Assembly: GCA_947625225.1 (NCBI GenBank)
Contig: CANQNQ010000015.1
Span: 1 to 32,013 of the forward strand
From: an uncultured Clostridia bacterium
Lineage (GTDB): Bacteria; Bacillota; Clostridia; Christensenellales; CAG-917
Direction: 5' to 3'
DNA length: 32,013 nucleotides
A program made the position numbers and the translations under genes. How positions within the stretch are numbered: the stretch's first letter is position 1; each line of letters opens with the position of its first letter. Under the pieces are notes generated by a model, which was not told the DNA's origin, ran no database searches, and saw only the letters and a list, made by a program, of their open reading frames with translations. Positions 1-8,433 of the stretch are shown here, piece after piece.

Positions 1-290
1 TGGAGCACCGGGCAGAGCATAACTCCTCATACTGCGTCAAGCTGTGGCAACCATCGGTCACGTACAACAAGTACGCTTGCTCGGTTATCCTCGCTTTCCT
101 TGTCTTGCTCGTTTCTAAAAACAAAGACCATTGGAGCACCGGGCAGAGCATAACTCCTCATACTGCGTCAAGCTGTGGCAACCATCGGTCACGTACAACA
201 AGTACGCTCGCTCGGTTATCATCACTTTCCTTGTCTTGCTCGTTTCTGAAAACAAAGACCGTTGAGGCAACAGGCAGAGTATAACGCCAC
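1..290. repeat. 131-bp tandem repeat, two full copies plus a partial third
   Basis: Copy 1 runs 1-131 and copy 2 runs 132-262; by eye they differ at only about five positions. A diverged third start (about 263-290) keeps the opening pattern with several substitutions. Each full unit contains a small inverted repeat, CGTAC-AACAA-GTACG. The repeat may extend left of the window. Short open frames exist on the minus strand, but none has a ribosome binding site or a recognisable product, so I treat this as non-coding repeat DNA. Confidence 0.9.
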
Positions 291-305
291 ACGTAGCCAT
301 TCAAT

Positions 306-377
306 TTTTCGTAAATTTACATCAATATTGCGGAAAATTACGTATAAATTACGAAAAACTCCGAAAAATTTTCGTAA
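306..377. promoter_or_regulatory. Operator-like TTTTCGTAA repeats upstream of the toxin-antitoxin promoter
   Basis: TTTTCGTAA occurs at 306-314 and 369-377 and in the opposite orientation (TTACGAAAA) at 349-357. In addition AAATTACG is repeated at 335-342 and 346-353, 11 bp apart. RelB-type antitoxins are ribbon-helix-helix proteins that bind repeated short sites in front of their own operon, so these repeats are plausible autoregulatory operators. Direct evidence is only the repetition and the position. Confidence 0.45.
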
Positions 378-382
378 AAATG

Positions 383-409
383 TTGACAATATGCATATAA
401 TGATATAGT
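383..409 (+). promoter_or_regulatory. Putative promoter of the toxin-antitoxin operon
   Basis: A perfect TTGACA lies at 383-388. Possible -10 hexamers are TATAGT (404-409, 15-bp spacer) and TAGTAT (406-411, 17-bp spacer). A third TTTTCGTAA site ends just before the -35, as expected for repression by the antitoxin. Transcription would start about 20 bp before the antitoxin start codon. Confidence 0.55.
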
Positions 410-435
410 ATGGACTTGAAAACAGGAGGCGCTAT

Positions 436-708
436 ATGGAGTATACAAATTTGAATATAAGGACTTCTAAGGAAACAAAGGCCGCCGCGGAGAAAATTTT
501 TGATGAGCTGGGCATCAGCACGTCCACGGCATTCAACATCTTTTTGAAGGCGGTCATCAGGCAGAACGGCTTGCCCTTTGAGCTGCGCGTCGACGTCCCC
601 AACTCCGAAACGGTTGCGGCGATAGAGGAGGGCAGGAAGCTTGCGCACGACCCCAACGCAAAAAGTTACGCGTCTGTGGAGGAACTTAAAAAGGCGCTTG
701 GCGTATGA
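436..708 (+). CDS. RelB/DinJ family antitoxin
   Basis: This 90-residue protein is the antitoxin of a type II toxin-antitoxin pair: it would bind and neutralise the RNase toxin encoded next to it and repress the operon. The N-terminal half (about residues 3-45) matches the DinJ/RelB ribbon-helix-helix pattern, with a short beta strand of alternating residues (TNLNIR), two helices, and the family signature STSTAFNIFLKAVI near residues 28-42. The C-terminal half is charged and helical (EEGRKLAHD and following), the part that normally wraps the toxin. Length is typical for the family. The start is set by AGGAGG at 424-429, six bases before ATG. The stop overlaps the toxin start by four bases (ATGA), implying translational coupling. 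Confidence 0.9.
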   Translation: MEYTNLNIRTSKETKAAAEKIFDELGISTSTAFNIFLKAVIRQNGLPFELRVDVPNSETVAAIEEGRKLAHDPNAKSYASVEELKKALGV

Positions 709-980
709 AATACCGTATTCAATACACAAGCCGCTTTGAAAAGGACGTCAAGCTGGCGGCAAAACGCGGAAAGGATCTGAACAAGCTGTTTGCGGTGATA
801 GAAAAACTTGCCGCGGATGTGCCGCTTGCGCCGTCCAACAGAGAACACATGTTGGGCGGTACATACTCCGGTTGTTGGGAGTGCCATATCGAACCCGATT
901 GGCTGCTTGTCTATGAAAAATTTGAGGACGTGCTGGTGTTGTCCATGTATCGCACGGGCACGCATTCGGATCTGTTTTGA
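705..980 (+). CDS. YafQ-family mRNA interferase toxin (RelE superfamily)
   Basis: This 91-residue protein is the likely ribosome-dependent mRNA endonuclease of the pair. It aligns closely, from memory, with E. coli YafQ: the N-terminal SRFEKDVKLAAKRGKD segment, the central EHMLGG, the CHIEPDWLLVY block and the C-terminal RTGTHSDLF. The residues corresponding to the YafQ active site are present: His48, His61, Asp65, Trp66, His87 and Phe91. The gene is therefore intact and probably active. It overlaps the antitoxin gene by ATGA and has no separate promoter. There is no clear terminator before tgt, which starts about 100 bp downstream with its own ribosome binding site. RelE-type specificity other than YafQ is possible but less likely. 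Confidence 0.9.
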   Translation: MKYRIQYTSRFEKDVKLAAKRGKDLNKLFAVIEKLAADVPLAPSNREHMLGGTYSGCWECHIEPDWLLVYEKFEDVLVLSMYRTGTHSDLF

Positions 981-1073
981 TAATCCGATCATACAAGAAA
1001 ATATCTATAAAAAATCACAAAAATGATACCTGTATTGCGTTTTTCGCGATGAAATGCGCAAATGGGGAGGTAA

Positions 1074-2180
<1,107 letters not shown>

Positions 2181-2266
2181 ATAAGAGACGTTTGCATAGA
2201 AATTTATACATCAATGCCATCATAATCTTAATTTTTGTTTAATTTAACTTATGACAAAAATTTTTC

Positions 2267-2295
2267 TTGCAAATATCGGCGTTTTCGTGTATGAT
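2267..2295 (+). promoter_or_regulatory. Putative sigma-A promoter of yajC
   Basis: TTGCAA (2267-2272) and TATGAT (2290-2295) are separated by exactly 17 bp, in an AT-rich gap after tgt. The predicted transcript start lies about 50 bp before yajC, so yajC need not depend on tgt transcription. Confidence 0.65.
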
Positions 2296-2349
2296 AGTCA
2301 AGTAAGTACAATTCGCCGCGAAAACTCGCGCGAAAACAAGGAGTAAGTA

Positions 2350-2787
2350 ATGTTTAACAGTATCCTCGCAGCAAATACCCAACAGATCATAATGATCGTT
2401 GTTATCGTTGCCGTCATCGTCCTCATGGTCGTGATGACCATCATCCCCCAGAAGAAGCGCCAGAAGGAGCAGCAGAAGATGATGGACAGCCTCAACGTGG
2501 GCACCAAGCTGATGACCGTCGGCGGCATTGTGGGCAAGATCACGCAAGTCAATTCCGACAACACGCTTATAGTCAACGTCGGCACCGAGAGCACTCCCAC
2601 CCTCATCGTCATCGACAAGAAGGCGGTAGGTTATGTGCTTGAAGCAGTCGCCGCGCCTCAGGTGGCGGAAGTCGCTCCCGAAGTGAGCGCCGCACCCGTT
2701 GAAGAGCAGCCCGTCGAGGCTCCCGCAGAAGAGCCCGTAAAGGAAGAGGCTGCCGCAGAGGAAGCCAACGAAAACAAAGAGGCTTGA
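2350..2787 (+). CDS. yajC: Preprotein translocase subunit YajC
   Basis: YajC is the small single-span membrane partner of SecDF that assists the SecYEG translocon. The 145-residue protein has a short N-terminus, one transmembrane helix at about residues 12-34, then the family hallmark IIPQKKRQKEQQ and the small soluble domain with LNVGTKLMTVGGIVGKI. After about residue 100 it carries an unusually long acidic tail rich in Ala, Pro, Glu and Val (VEEQPVEAPAEEPVKEE), beyond the usual family end; such tails are low-complexity and probably disordered. AAGGAG just before ATG supports the start. secD and secF follow about 680 bp downstream, after a minus-strand gene. Confidence 0.93.
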   Translation: MFNSILAANTQQIIMIVVIVAVIVLMVVMTIIPQKKRQKEQQKMMDSLNVGTKLMTVGGIVGKITQVNSDNTLIVNVGTESTPTLIVIDKKAVGYVLEAVAAPQVAEVAPEVSAAPVEEQPVEAPAEEPVKEEAAAEEANENKEA

Positions 2788-2805
2788 TCGATTGGTTTGA
2801 AGATA

Positions 2806-2832
2806 AAAGTCCGTCCAACGGGCGGACTTTTT
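2806..2832 (+). terminator. Rho-independent terminator after yajC
   Basis: An 11-bp stem (2806-2816 with 2820-2830, one G-T pair) closes a three-base loop and ends in a T run. The upstream side is AAAA-rich, so it could also stop transcription arriving from the minus-strand gene. Confidence 0.85.
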
Positions 2833-2896
2833 CTATGCTGTATTTAGGCTGGAAATTGCCAAAATAGAGATATGTATTGAGTTTTTTTGAACTATA

Positions 2897-2921
2897 AACC
2901 GCCGGATAAGGGCGGTTTTTT
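2897..2921 (+). terminator. Second terminator-like hairpin between the convergent genes
   Basis: AACCGCC (2897-2903) pairs with GGCGGTT (2911-2917) around a seven-base loop and is followed by T residues to 2921. It lies four bases from the end of the minus-strand gene. The U run is on the plus strand, so it works best as a back-up terminator for yajC. Confidence 0.65.
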
Positions 2922-2924
2922 GCG

Positions 2925-3320
2925 CTATGCGCGTTGTCTATGCGCCTTTATGTTGACGGCTATCACGCCGGATATGGCGCCCGCTATGGGCAGTGTGACA
3001 AGGTCTATCCAGCTGAATTTGACGTCCTTGAATCCCGACAGCGCAGCGAAGATAAAGAAGGTGAACAGCATATAGACTATGCCGCATATCGCCCCCTTGA
3101 GCAGTCCGTTCTGCGCGTTTTTGAAGCCTATGAGCGTGCCTAGCAGCACGGATACCACCTTTATGCCGATGTTGACGGGCGTGATGACTCCCGTGGGGAG
3201 CGCGGCGTACTTGATGATGATGGCGAACACCAGCACAAGTCCCAGCGAAATGAGGGTCGCAAACAGCACTGCCTTGAGGATGTCAAGCACATCCGCTTTG
3301 ACGTTGAGAGATTTTTTCAT
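2925..3320 (-). CDS. TIGR04086-like four-helix membrane protein
   Basis: This 131-residue protein is almost entirely membrane-embedded. Four hydrophobic helices can be placed at about residues 13-38, 47-66, 72-95 and 102-124, after a basic N-terminus (MKKSLNVK). Sequence style, size and position between yajC and secD match the TIGR04086 (YrzE-like) family of Clostridia, whose function is unknown. In relatives, as I recall, this gene lies on the same strand as yajC and secD and next to the SCIFF peptide and maturase genes; here it is inverted and those genes are absent. No good Shine-Dalgarno sequence precedes the ATG, so the start is less secure than for its neighbours. Family assignment is from memory. 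Confidence 0.75.
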   Translation of the reverse strand: MKKSLNVKADVLDILKAVLFATLISLGLVLVFAIIIKYAALPTGVITPVNIGIKVVSVLLGTLIGFKNAQNGLLKGAICGIVYMLFTFFIFAALSGFKDVKFSWIDLVTLPIAGAISGVIAVNIKAHRQRA

Positions 3321-3404
3321 ACCAAAAATTATGCGGTCGCGGCGCCCATAATGCGCGGTTTTGCAAATTTACGGTTAATTTTTATTTTTGTATCCATATA
3401 TTTG

Positions 3405-3433
3405 TTGACTAAATCACTAAAAGTATTTATAAT
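3405..3433 (+). promoter_or_regulatory. Strong sigma-A promoter of secDF
   Basis: TTGACT (3405-3410) and a perfect TATAAT (3428-3433) are separated by 17 bp in AT-rich DNA. The predicted start is about 24 bp before the secD start codon. It shows that secD-secF have their own transcription unit, separate from yajC. Confidence 0.85.
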
Positions 3434-3463
3434 ATCTTTGTTTTACTTAACGGAGGTAATCCT

Positions 3464-4813
3464 GTGAACAAAAAGAAATCTATCATCGTCTTAACCGTGG
3501 TGAGTGTGTTCATCGTGTTGATGACGGTTTTCGCTGTGGTGGAATTCCCCATTGCGGACACTGTCTACGACTACCACGGCTATGCGAGAACTATCAAGCT
3601 CGGCCTTGATATGTCGGGCGGTATTTCCGCCGTATTCAGAGTCAACGGCGACGGCATTGACGGCGCGGACGAGCTCAGCGCGGCTGTTGACGGCACTGTC
3701 AGCTCGCTTACCAGTATGCTTGTGGGCAAGGGGTACACCGAAGCCACCGTCACAAGAGGCACCAACAGCAACGGCGACATCACCATCCGCGTCGAAGTCC
3801 CCGATGTAGACGATCCCGAGCGCGTGCTCGACCTGGTGGGCAACCCCGCAAGGCTGGAGTTCAGAAGCTCGCAGGACGACAATGCCGAAGTGCTTATCGT
3901 CGGCCGTGACCATCTGGAATCCGCCTTTGTCACCACCGACGAAAACAGCCAGTATGCTGTGGGTCTGAGGTTCAATGCCGCGGGCACCGAGAAGTTTGCT
4001 CAGGTCACTTCGGACTATCTCAATCAGCAGATATACATCTATATCGACAATCAGCTTTACACCACAGTCAACGTCAACTCCACCATCACCAACGGACAGG
4101 CGATAATCACCAACAACAGCGGTTACACCTATGAGGAAGCGTATGACTTTGCAACGCGCTTGCAGTCGGGCACATTTGCGGTTTCGCTGGACGTGACCGA
4201 GGTGCGCAACATATCGCCTACGCTTGGTGAAAACTCCATATTCATCGCGCTCATCGCGGGTGCGATAGGCGTGGCGTTGATATTCATCTTCCTTGGCGTC
4301 GCCTATCGCGGACTGGGTCTTGCGGCGGACATCGCGCTTATGATATACGTGGTGCTGCTGCTGTGGTTCTGCGCGGTGTTGCCTTGGGTGCAGCTGACCC
4401 TGCCCGGCATTGCGGGTATCCTGCTTTCGATAGGTATGGCAGTCGACGCAAACGTCATCATCTTCGAGCGTATTAAGGACGAATATCGCAAGACGTCCAA
4501 GCCCATTCCGACAGCGATAAAGGACGGCTTCAAGCGTTCTACGGCGGCGATCATCGACGGCAACGTCACGACCCTCATCGGCGCGATCGTGCTGTGGATA
4601 CTCGGCTCCGCGTCCATCGTCGGCTTTGCGGTCACGCTGTTTATAGGTATTATCCTGTCCATGTTTACGTCGCTTGTCGTGACAAGGATAGTGCTCAAGT
4701 GCTTCATACCGCACAACAGCACCAGCGAGATGTTCTACGGTCTCAAGCGCGAGGAAGTGCAGGAGGACAGTGAGGAGGTCGCGCCCGCCGCGGCAAAGGA
4801 GGCGCACGTATGA
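3464..4813 (+). CDS. secD: Protein translocase subunit SecD
   Basis: SecD, with SecF, uses the proton gradient to pull exported proteins through SecYEG from the outer side of the membrane. The protein has 449 residues: transmembrane helix 1 at about 7-27, the family motif LGLDMSGG (47-54), an extracytoplasmic P1-like region to about 250, then five helices between about 258 and 412. The segment GIAGILLSIGMAVDANVIIF (315-334) carries the conserved RND-type Asp. The C-terminus ends in an acidic tail. It is shorter than the E. coli protein, as is usual in Clostridia. The start is GTG, set by CGGAGGT at 3451-3457. The stop overlaps secF by ATGA. Confidence 0.95.
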   Translation: MNKKKSIIVLTVVSVFIVLMTVFAVVEFPIADTVYDYHGYARTIKLGLDMSGGISAVFRVNGDGIDGADELSAAVDGTVSSLTSMLVGKGYTEATVTRGTNSNGDITIRVEVPDVDDPERVLDLVGNPARLEFRSSQDDNAEVLIVGRDHLESAFVTTDENSQYAVGLRFNAAGTEKFAQVTSDYLNQQIYIYIDNQLYTTVNVNSTITNGQAIITNNSGYTYEEAYDFATRLQSGTFAVSLDVTEVRNISPTLGENSIFIALIAGAIGVALIFIFLGVAYRGLGLAADIALMIYVVLLLWFCAVLPWVQLTLPGIAGILLSIGMAVDANVIIFERIKDEYRKTSKPIPTAIKDGFKRSTAAIIDGNVTTLIGAIVLWILGSASIVGFAVTLFIGIILSMFTSLVVTRIVLKCFIPHNSTSEMFYGLKREEVQEDSEEVAPAAAKEAHV

Positions 4814-6000
4814 AAAAGTCATTCAGTCTTCGCAATCTTGTAAAGAACTTCAGCGTGCATAAGTACGCCAGAATATTCGGCATCATCCCCGTGGCGATAG
4901 TGCTCATCGCGCTTGTCGTCATCATTGCGCTTGGCGCTTCGGGGGGCAGCTACACTGACGCCATCGGCATCGGCATCGACTTCGAAGGCGGCACCGTGCT
5001 CACCGTCAGATTGGGCGAGGCGGCTTTGAAGGATTACGACAATCAGGTCAGAGAGATAACTCAAACCATAGAGGAGCAGCAGGACGCCGACGGCAGGAGC
5101 GTGCGCGTGACCTACGTGCAGCGCCAGACGGGCAACAACGACAACAACGCGTCCATTGCGTTCAGATACAAAAACGTGTCCTCCAACGACGAGCGTATCA
5201 ACGAGCTGAACACCAAGATCCGTGACGCCGTAAACGCCATGTATCCCGATGAGGACAACGTCACATACGAGTCCATCGGCGCCACCGCGGCGCAGGATCT
5301 GCTGTCAAAGGCGGCGATCGCGCTTGTGGTGTCCGTTGCGCTGATACTTGTGTATATCATCATCAGATTTACGCTGATGAGCGGCTTTGCGGCGATAATC
5401 GCCCTTATCCACGACGTGGTGATAATGTTCGCTCTGACCGTGATATGCAGGGTACAGATCAACAGCTCCTACGTGGCGGCAATGATCACCATCATCGCGT
5501 ACTCCATCAACAACACCATCATCATCTTCGACCGCTGCCGCGAGTATCTCAAGCCCCTCAAGGGTCAGAAGAACATCGACTATCGCGGCATTGGCGATAT
5601 GGCTGTGCGCGAGACGTTCACGCGTTCAATATACACCACGCTGACCACCATGGTCACGGTCATATTCCTTGCCATCCTCGGCAGCGACAGCATCAGGGAG
5701 TTCTGCGTGCCCATCATACTCGGTCTGGTCGCAGGTCTGTATTCTTCCGTGTGTCTGGCAACTCCGCTGTGGAGCGCAATGAGCGCCTCCTTCGACAGAA
5801 CAAAGGAGAAGTACTTCAAGCGCAACACTGTGTCCTATGACAAAAAAGAGGACGATGAGGAACAGGTGTCCCTTGCCGCAGGCGACGGCGCCGAGGTAAA
5901 AGCCAAGGCGGCAAAGCAGACGGATCAGCAGCAGAAGCAAAAGGCAAACACCATCTACAAATATTCAAAGAAAAACACCACTTTCAAAAAGAAAAAATAA
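4810..6000 (+). CDS. secF: Protein translocase subunit SecF
   Basis: SecF is the partner of SecD in the membrane motor for late steps of export. Of 396 residues, helix 1 is at about 22-42 and is followed by GIDFEGGT (55-62), the SecF version of the family motif. A soluble loop runs to about 165, and five helices lie between about 166 and 325. The conserved region INNTIIIFDRCREYL (233-247) includes the Asp used in the RND-like proton path. The last 60 residues are a hydrophilic, strongly basic and Gln/Lys-rich tail ending in KKKK, longer than in most SecF proteins and likely cytoplasmic. Translation is coupled to secD through a 4-base overlap. Confidence 0.95.
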   Translation: MKKSFSLRNLVKNFSVHKYARIFGIIPVAIVLIALVVIIALGASGGSYTDAIGIGIDFEGGTVLTVRLGEAALKDYDNQVREITQTIEEQQDADGRSVRVTYVQRQTGNNDNNASIAFRYKNVSSNDERINELNTKIRDAVNAMYPDEDNVTYESIGATAAQDLLSKAAIALVVSVALILVYIIIRFTLMSGFAAIIALIHDVVIMFALTVICRVQINSSYVAAMITIIAYSINNTIIIFDRCREYLKPLKGQKNIDYRGIGDMAVRETFTRSIYTTLTTMVTVIFLAILGSDSIREFCVPIILGLVAGLYSSVCLATPLWSAMSASFDRTKEKYFKRNTVSYDKKEDDEEQVSLAAGDGAEVKAKAAKQTDQQQKQKANTIYKYSKKNTTFKKKK

Positions 6001-6011
6001 GCAATGAGGTG

Positions 6012-6050
6012 CGCCCTTACAGCAGTTTTGCGTAAGGGCGTATTATTTTT
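6012..6050 (+). terminator. Rho-independent terminator after secF
   Basis: CGCCCTTAC (6012-6020) pairs perfectly with GTAAGGGCG (6032-6040) around an 11-base loop, followed by TATTATTTTTT. It ends the secDF unit. Confidence 0.8.
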
Positions 6051-6076
6051 TGAGGGCGCAGGCGCGCCCTCAAAAA
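6046..6076. repeat. Second perfect hairpin in the secF-recJ gap
   Basis: TGAGGGCGC (6051-6059) pairs with GCGCCCTCA (6064-6072); the stem extends through flanking T and A runs to 13 bp around the loop AGGC. It abuts the secF terminator. The flanking A/T runs would let it act as a terminator on either strand. Its presence argues that the open frame crossing this gap is not translated. Confidence 0.7.
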
Positions 6077-6117
6077 TATATCAAATCGCGCTTTTGGGCG
6101 CAGGGAAGGGTACAAAA

Positions 6118-8412
6118 TTGAGGTACGACGTCAGAACCAAACAATACGTCCTGTCGGACGAACAGCGACTTGAGGCGAACAGGCTGGGCATATCCGAAGC
6201 GTTCGCGCGTTTGCTGTTCGGCAGGGGGATGAGCGCGGCGCAGATAAAGGAGTACCTTGACCCATCCATGGACAGGCTGACTTCGCCCTTTGACATAGAC
6301 GGCATGGCGGAGGCGGCAAAGCGCGTAAAAAAGGCTATATCACATAAGGAAAAGATACTAATCTACGGCGACTACGACTGCGACGGCATATGCGCAATAT
6401 CCATACTTATGCTTTACCTCAAGGGCAAGGCGGACGCGTGGTACTTCATCCCCGACCGCAACAAGGACGGCTACGGCATATCGCTGCCCACGCTCGAGCG
6501 CATACTCGCCGCCAAAAAGCCCTCGCTGGTGATCACGGTGGATTGCGGCATAACCGCCGTACGTGAAGTGCAATATCTTCGCGACAGGGGAGTTGACGTC
6601 ATCGTCACCGACCACCATGAGCCGCAAGAAAGCGTCCCCGATTGCATAGTTGTGGACGCAAAGATAGCGCGCAAAGGCTTTTGCGACCTCTGCGGCGCGG
6701 GCGTGGCGTGGAAACTGGTGGAGGCGATCGCGGGAAGAGCGGAGGCGAACAAATATCTTGACATAGCCGCCATAGCCACAGTCGCGGACGTGGTTCCGCT
6801 TGTGGGCGACAACCGCATAATTGCATACTTCGGACTCAAACAGCTGCGCGAAAACCCCAGAAAGGGCGTAAAAATGCTGTTTGACGGCGACAATATAACT
6901 TCGCAGGACGTCATGTACCGCCTTGCGCCGCGCATCAACGCCGCGGGCAGACTCAATTCCGCCATGAAGGTGGTGGAGCTGTTTACCGAGGACGACTACT
7001 TCCTGCTCAAAACGCTGGCGGAAGAGCTCGGACGCGACAACGCCAGACGTCAGGAGATGTGCGAGGCGGCGGTCGCCGAGGCAAAGACGATGTTGCGCGG
7101 GGCGGATTTCAACAAAACAGGTCTTATCACTCTGTGCAGCGAAAATTGGGAAGCGGGCATACTTGGCATTGCCGCGTCGAGGCTTGTAGAGGAGTTCAAG
7201 CGCCCGGTGGTGCTGTTTGCGCTTAGCGACGGCATGTTGAGGGGCTCGGCGCGTTCGGTGCCCGGCGTAAATATATTCCAATTGCTGTCCAAATTTTCCT
7301 CGCTGTACACTTCGTTCGGCGGACACGCGCAGGCGGCGGGCGTCAGCATGAGGCCGGAAAACTTCCGCGATTTTGCCGAGCAAGCCAACGCCGAAGTGTT
7401 GCGTGAGTGCGGCACGGACAAGTTCGTGACGGTAAGCGAGCCGGAAATGGAGCTGCCATCCGACGTCTCGTATCTGCGCTTCGCAAGGGAGCTTGAAATG
7501 ATGGAGCCTACGGGAAATTCCAACCCCAAGCCCACATTTTTGATAAAAAGCGGCAGTCTTGGCTTTGACAGGATAGGTTTTTCGCAGCACGTCAAGTGCG
7601 TAGGCAATGGGCTGGACATCATGGGCTTTTCGCGCTATGCGGACAACCTTACGTACAGGACGGGGGAGCTGGAGCTGGAAGTCAGCCTTGGCGTAAATAC
7701 CTTCCAGAATGTTCGCACCGCGCAGGCTATCATAAAATCAATAAACGTCGCGCAGGCGGATATTTCCGAGGACGATCGCGTGTGTATGAATCTGCATCAG
7801 TTGTCCTACGAGGGCATTTTGCCGTATATACGCTCGCTTTCGCAGGAACAATTTAAGGCGATGTTGAGCGAAAAATTCGGCACGGCGGCAGTGTTTTTCG
7901 GCACGGACGCCTACAAGGAGGCGTGCAAAAAGTATCCCGAGCTTGCCGACTTGCCCGTATGCGTTGCGGCGCCCGATCATCTCGACCCCGAAACCTGCGC
8001 CGTCATATGTCCCTCCGAAAACTTCGGATTTGAATTTTACAAGAACGTAGTTATAGCGGACGACCCGCTTTGCACGGGCTATGTGCGACACATATCCACG
8101 CTGTCGCAGGGCTTGTACGCGCCGGACAACGTAAGCGTAAGCATGCTGTCCGTAAGCGACGCGAGGCTTAGGGCAATATACAGGGAACTTGCGGCGCGCG
8201 CGGCAAAGACGGAAAGGTACGGCAATATGCGCAAACTTTACGTTGCCGTCAACGGCAGCATGAAGCTGAAGGAGTGGGAATTGCTGCTGGCGCTGCGCGT
8301 GTTTGACGAACTGGATCTTGTCAAGATAGGCGAAAAAGGGCAGTTGAACATATCGAAAAAGACAGTTGAACTGTCAAATTCGGTCACATACAGAAATATA
8401 AGGCATCAATAG
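6118..8412 (+). CDS. recJ: Single-stranded-DNA-specific exonuclease RecJ
   Basis: RecJ degrades single-stranded DNA 5' to 3' during recombination and repair. I place the start at TTG 6118, seven bases after AGGGAAGGG (6102-6110); this gives 764 residues, close to Bacillus RecJ (about 786). The alternative ATG at 6004 would force translation through two hairpins. DHH motif residues Asp85, Asp87 and Asp89 (YGDYDCDG) and Asp165-His166-His167 (VTDHHEP) bind the metals. DHHA1-type GGHAQAAG lies at about 401-408. The roughly 300 residues after it form the C-terminal extension common in Firmicutes RecJ. In Bacillus and many Clostridia apt separates recJ from rel; here rel follows after 21 bp. Confidence 0.95.
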   Translation: MRYDVRTKQYVLSDEQRLEANRLGISEAFARLLFGRGMSAAQIKEYLDPSMDRLTSPFDIDGMAEAAKRVKKAISHKEKILIYGDYDCDGICAISILMLYLKGKADAWYFIPDRNKDGYGISLPTLERILAAKKPSLVITVDCGITAVREVQYLRDRGVDVIVTDHHEPQESVPDCIVVDAKIARKGFCDLCGAGVAWKLVEAIAGRAEANKYLDIAAIATVADVVPLVGDNRIIAYFGLKQLRENPRKGVKMLFDGDNITSQDVMYRLAPRINAAGRLNSAMKVVELFTEDDYFLLKTLAEELGRDNARRQEMCEAAVAEAKTMLRGADFNKTGLITLCSENWEAGILGIAASRLVEEFKRPVVLFALSDGMLRGSARSVPGVNIFQLLSKFSSLYTSFGGHAQAAGVSMRPENFRDFAEQANAEVLRECGTDKFVTVSEPEMELPSDVSYLRFARELEMMEPTGNSNPKPTFLIKSGSLGFDRIGFSQHVKCVGNGLDIMGFSRYADNLTYRTGELELEVSLGVNTFQNVRTAQAIIKSINVAQADISEDDRVCMNLHQLSYEGILPYIRSLSQEQFKAMLSEKFGTAAVFFGTDAYKEACKKYPELADLPVCVAAPDHLDPETCAVICPSENFGFEFYKNVVIADDPLCTGYVRHISTLSQGLYAPDNVSVSMLSVSDARLRAIYRELAARAAKTERYGNMRKLYVAVNGSMKLKEWELLLALRVFDELDLVKIGEKGQLNISKKTVELSNSVTYRNIRHQ

Positions 8413-8433
8413 GACTTAACAGAAGAGCTTGAT

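Noticed and set aside
1..290. CRISPR array
   Set aside because: The unit is 131 bp with no separate repeat/spacer structure, and no cas genes are nearby.
1024..1037. 14-base match TGATACCTGTATTG, found in the opposite orientation at 10614-10627
   Set aside because: A few 14-base matches are expected by chance in 32 kb, and the two sites have no shared context.
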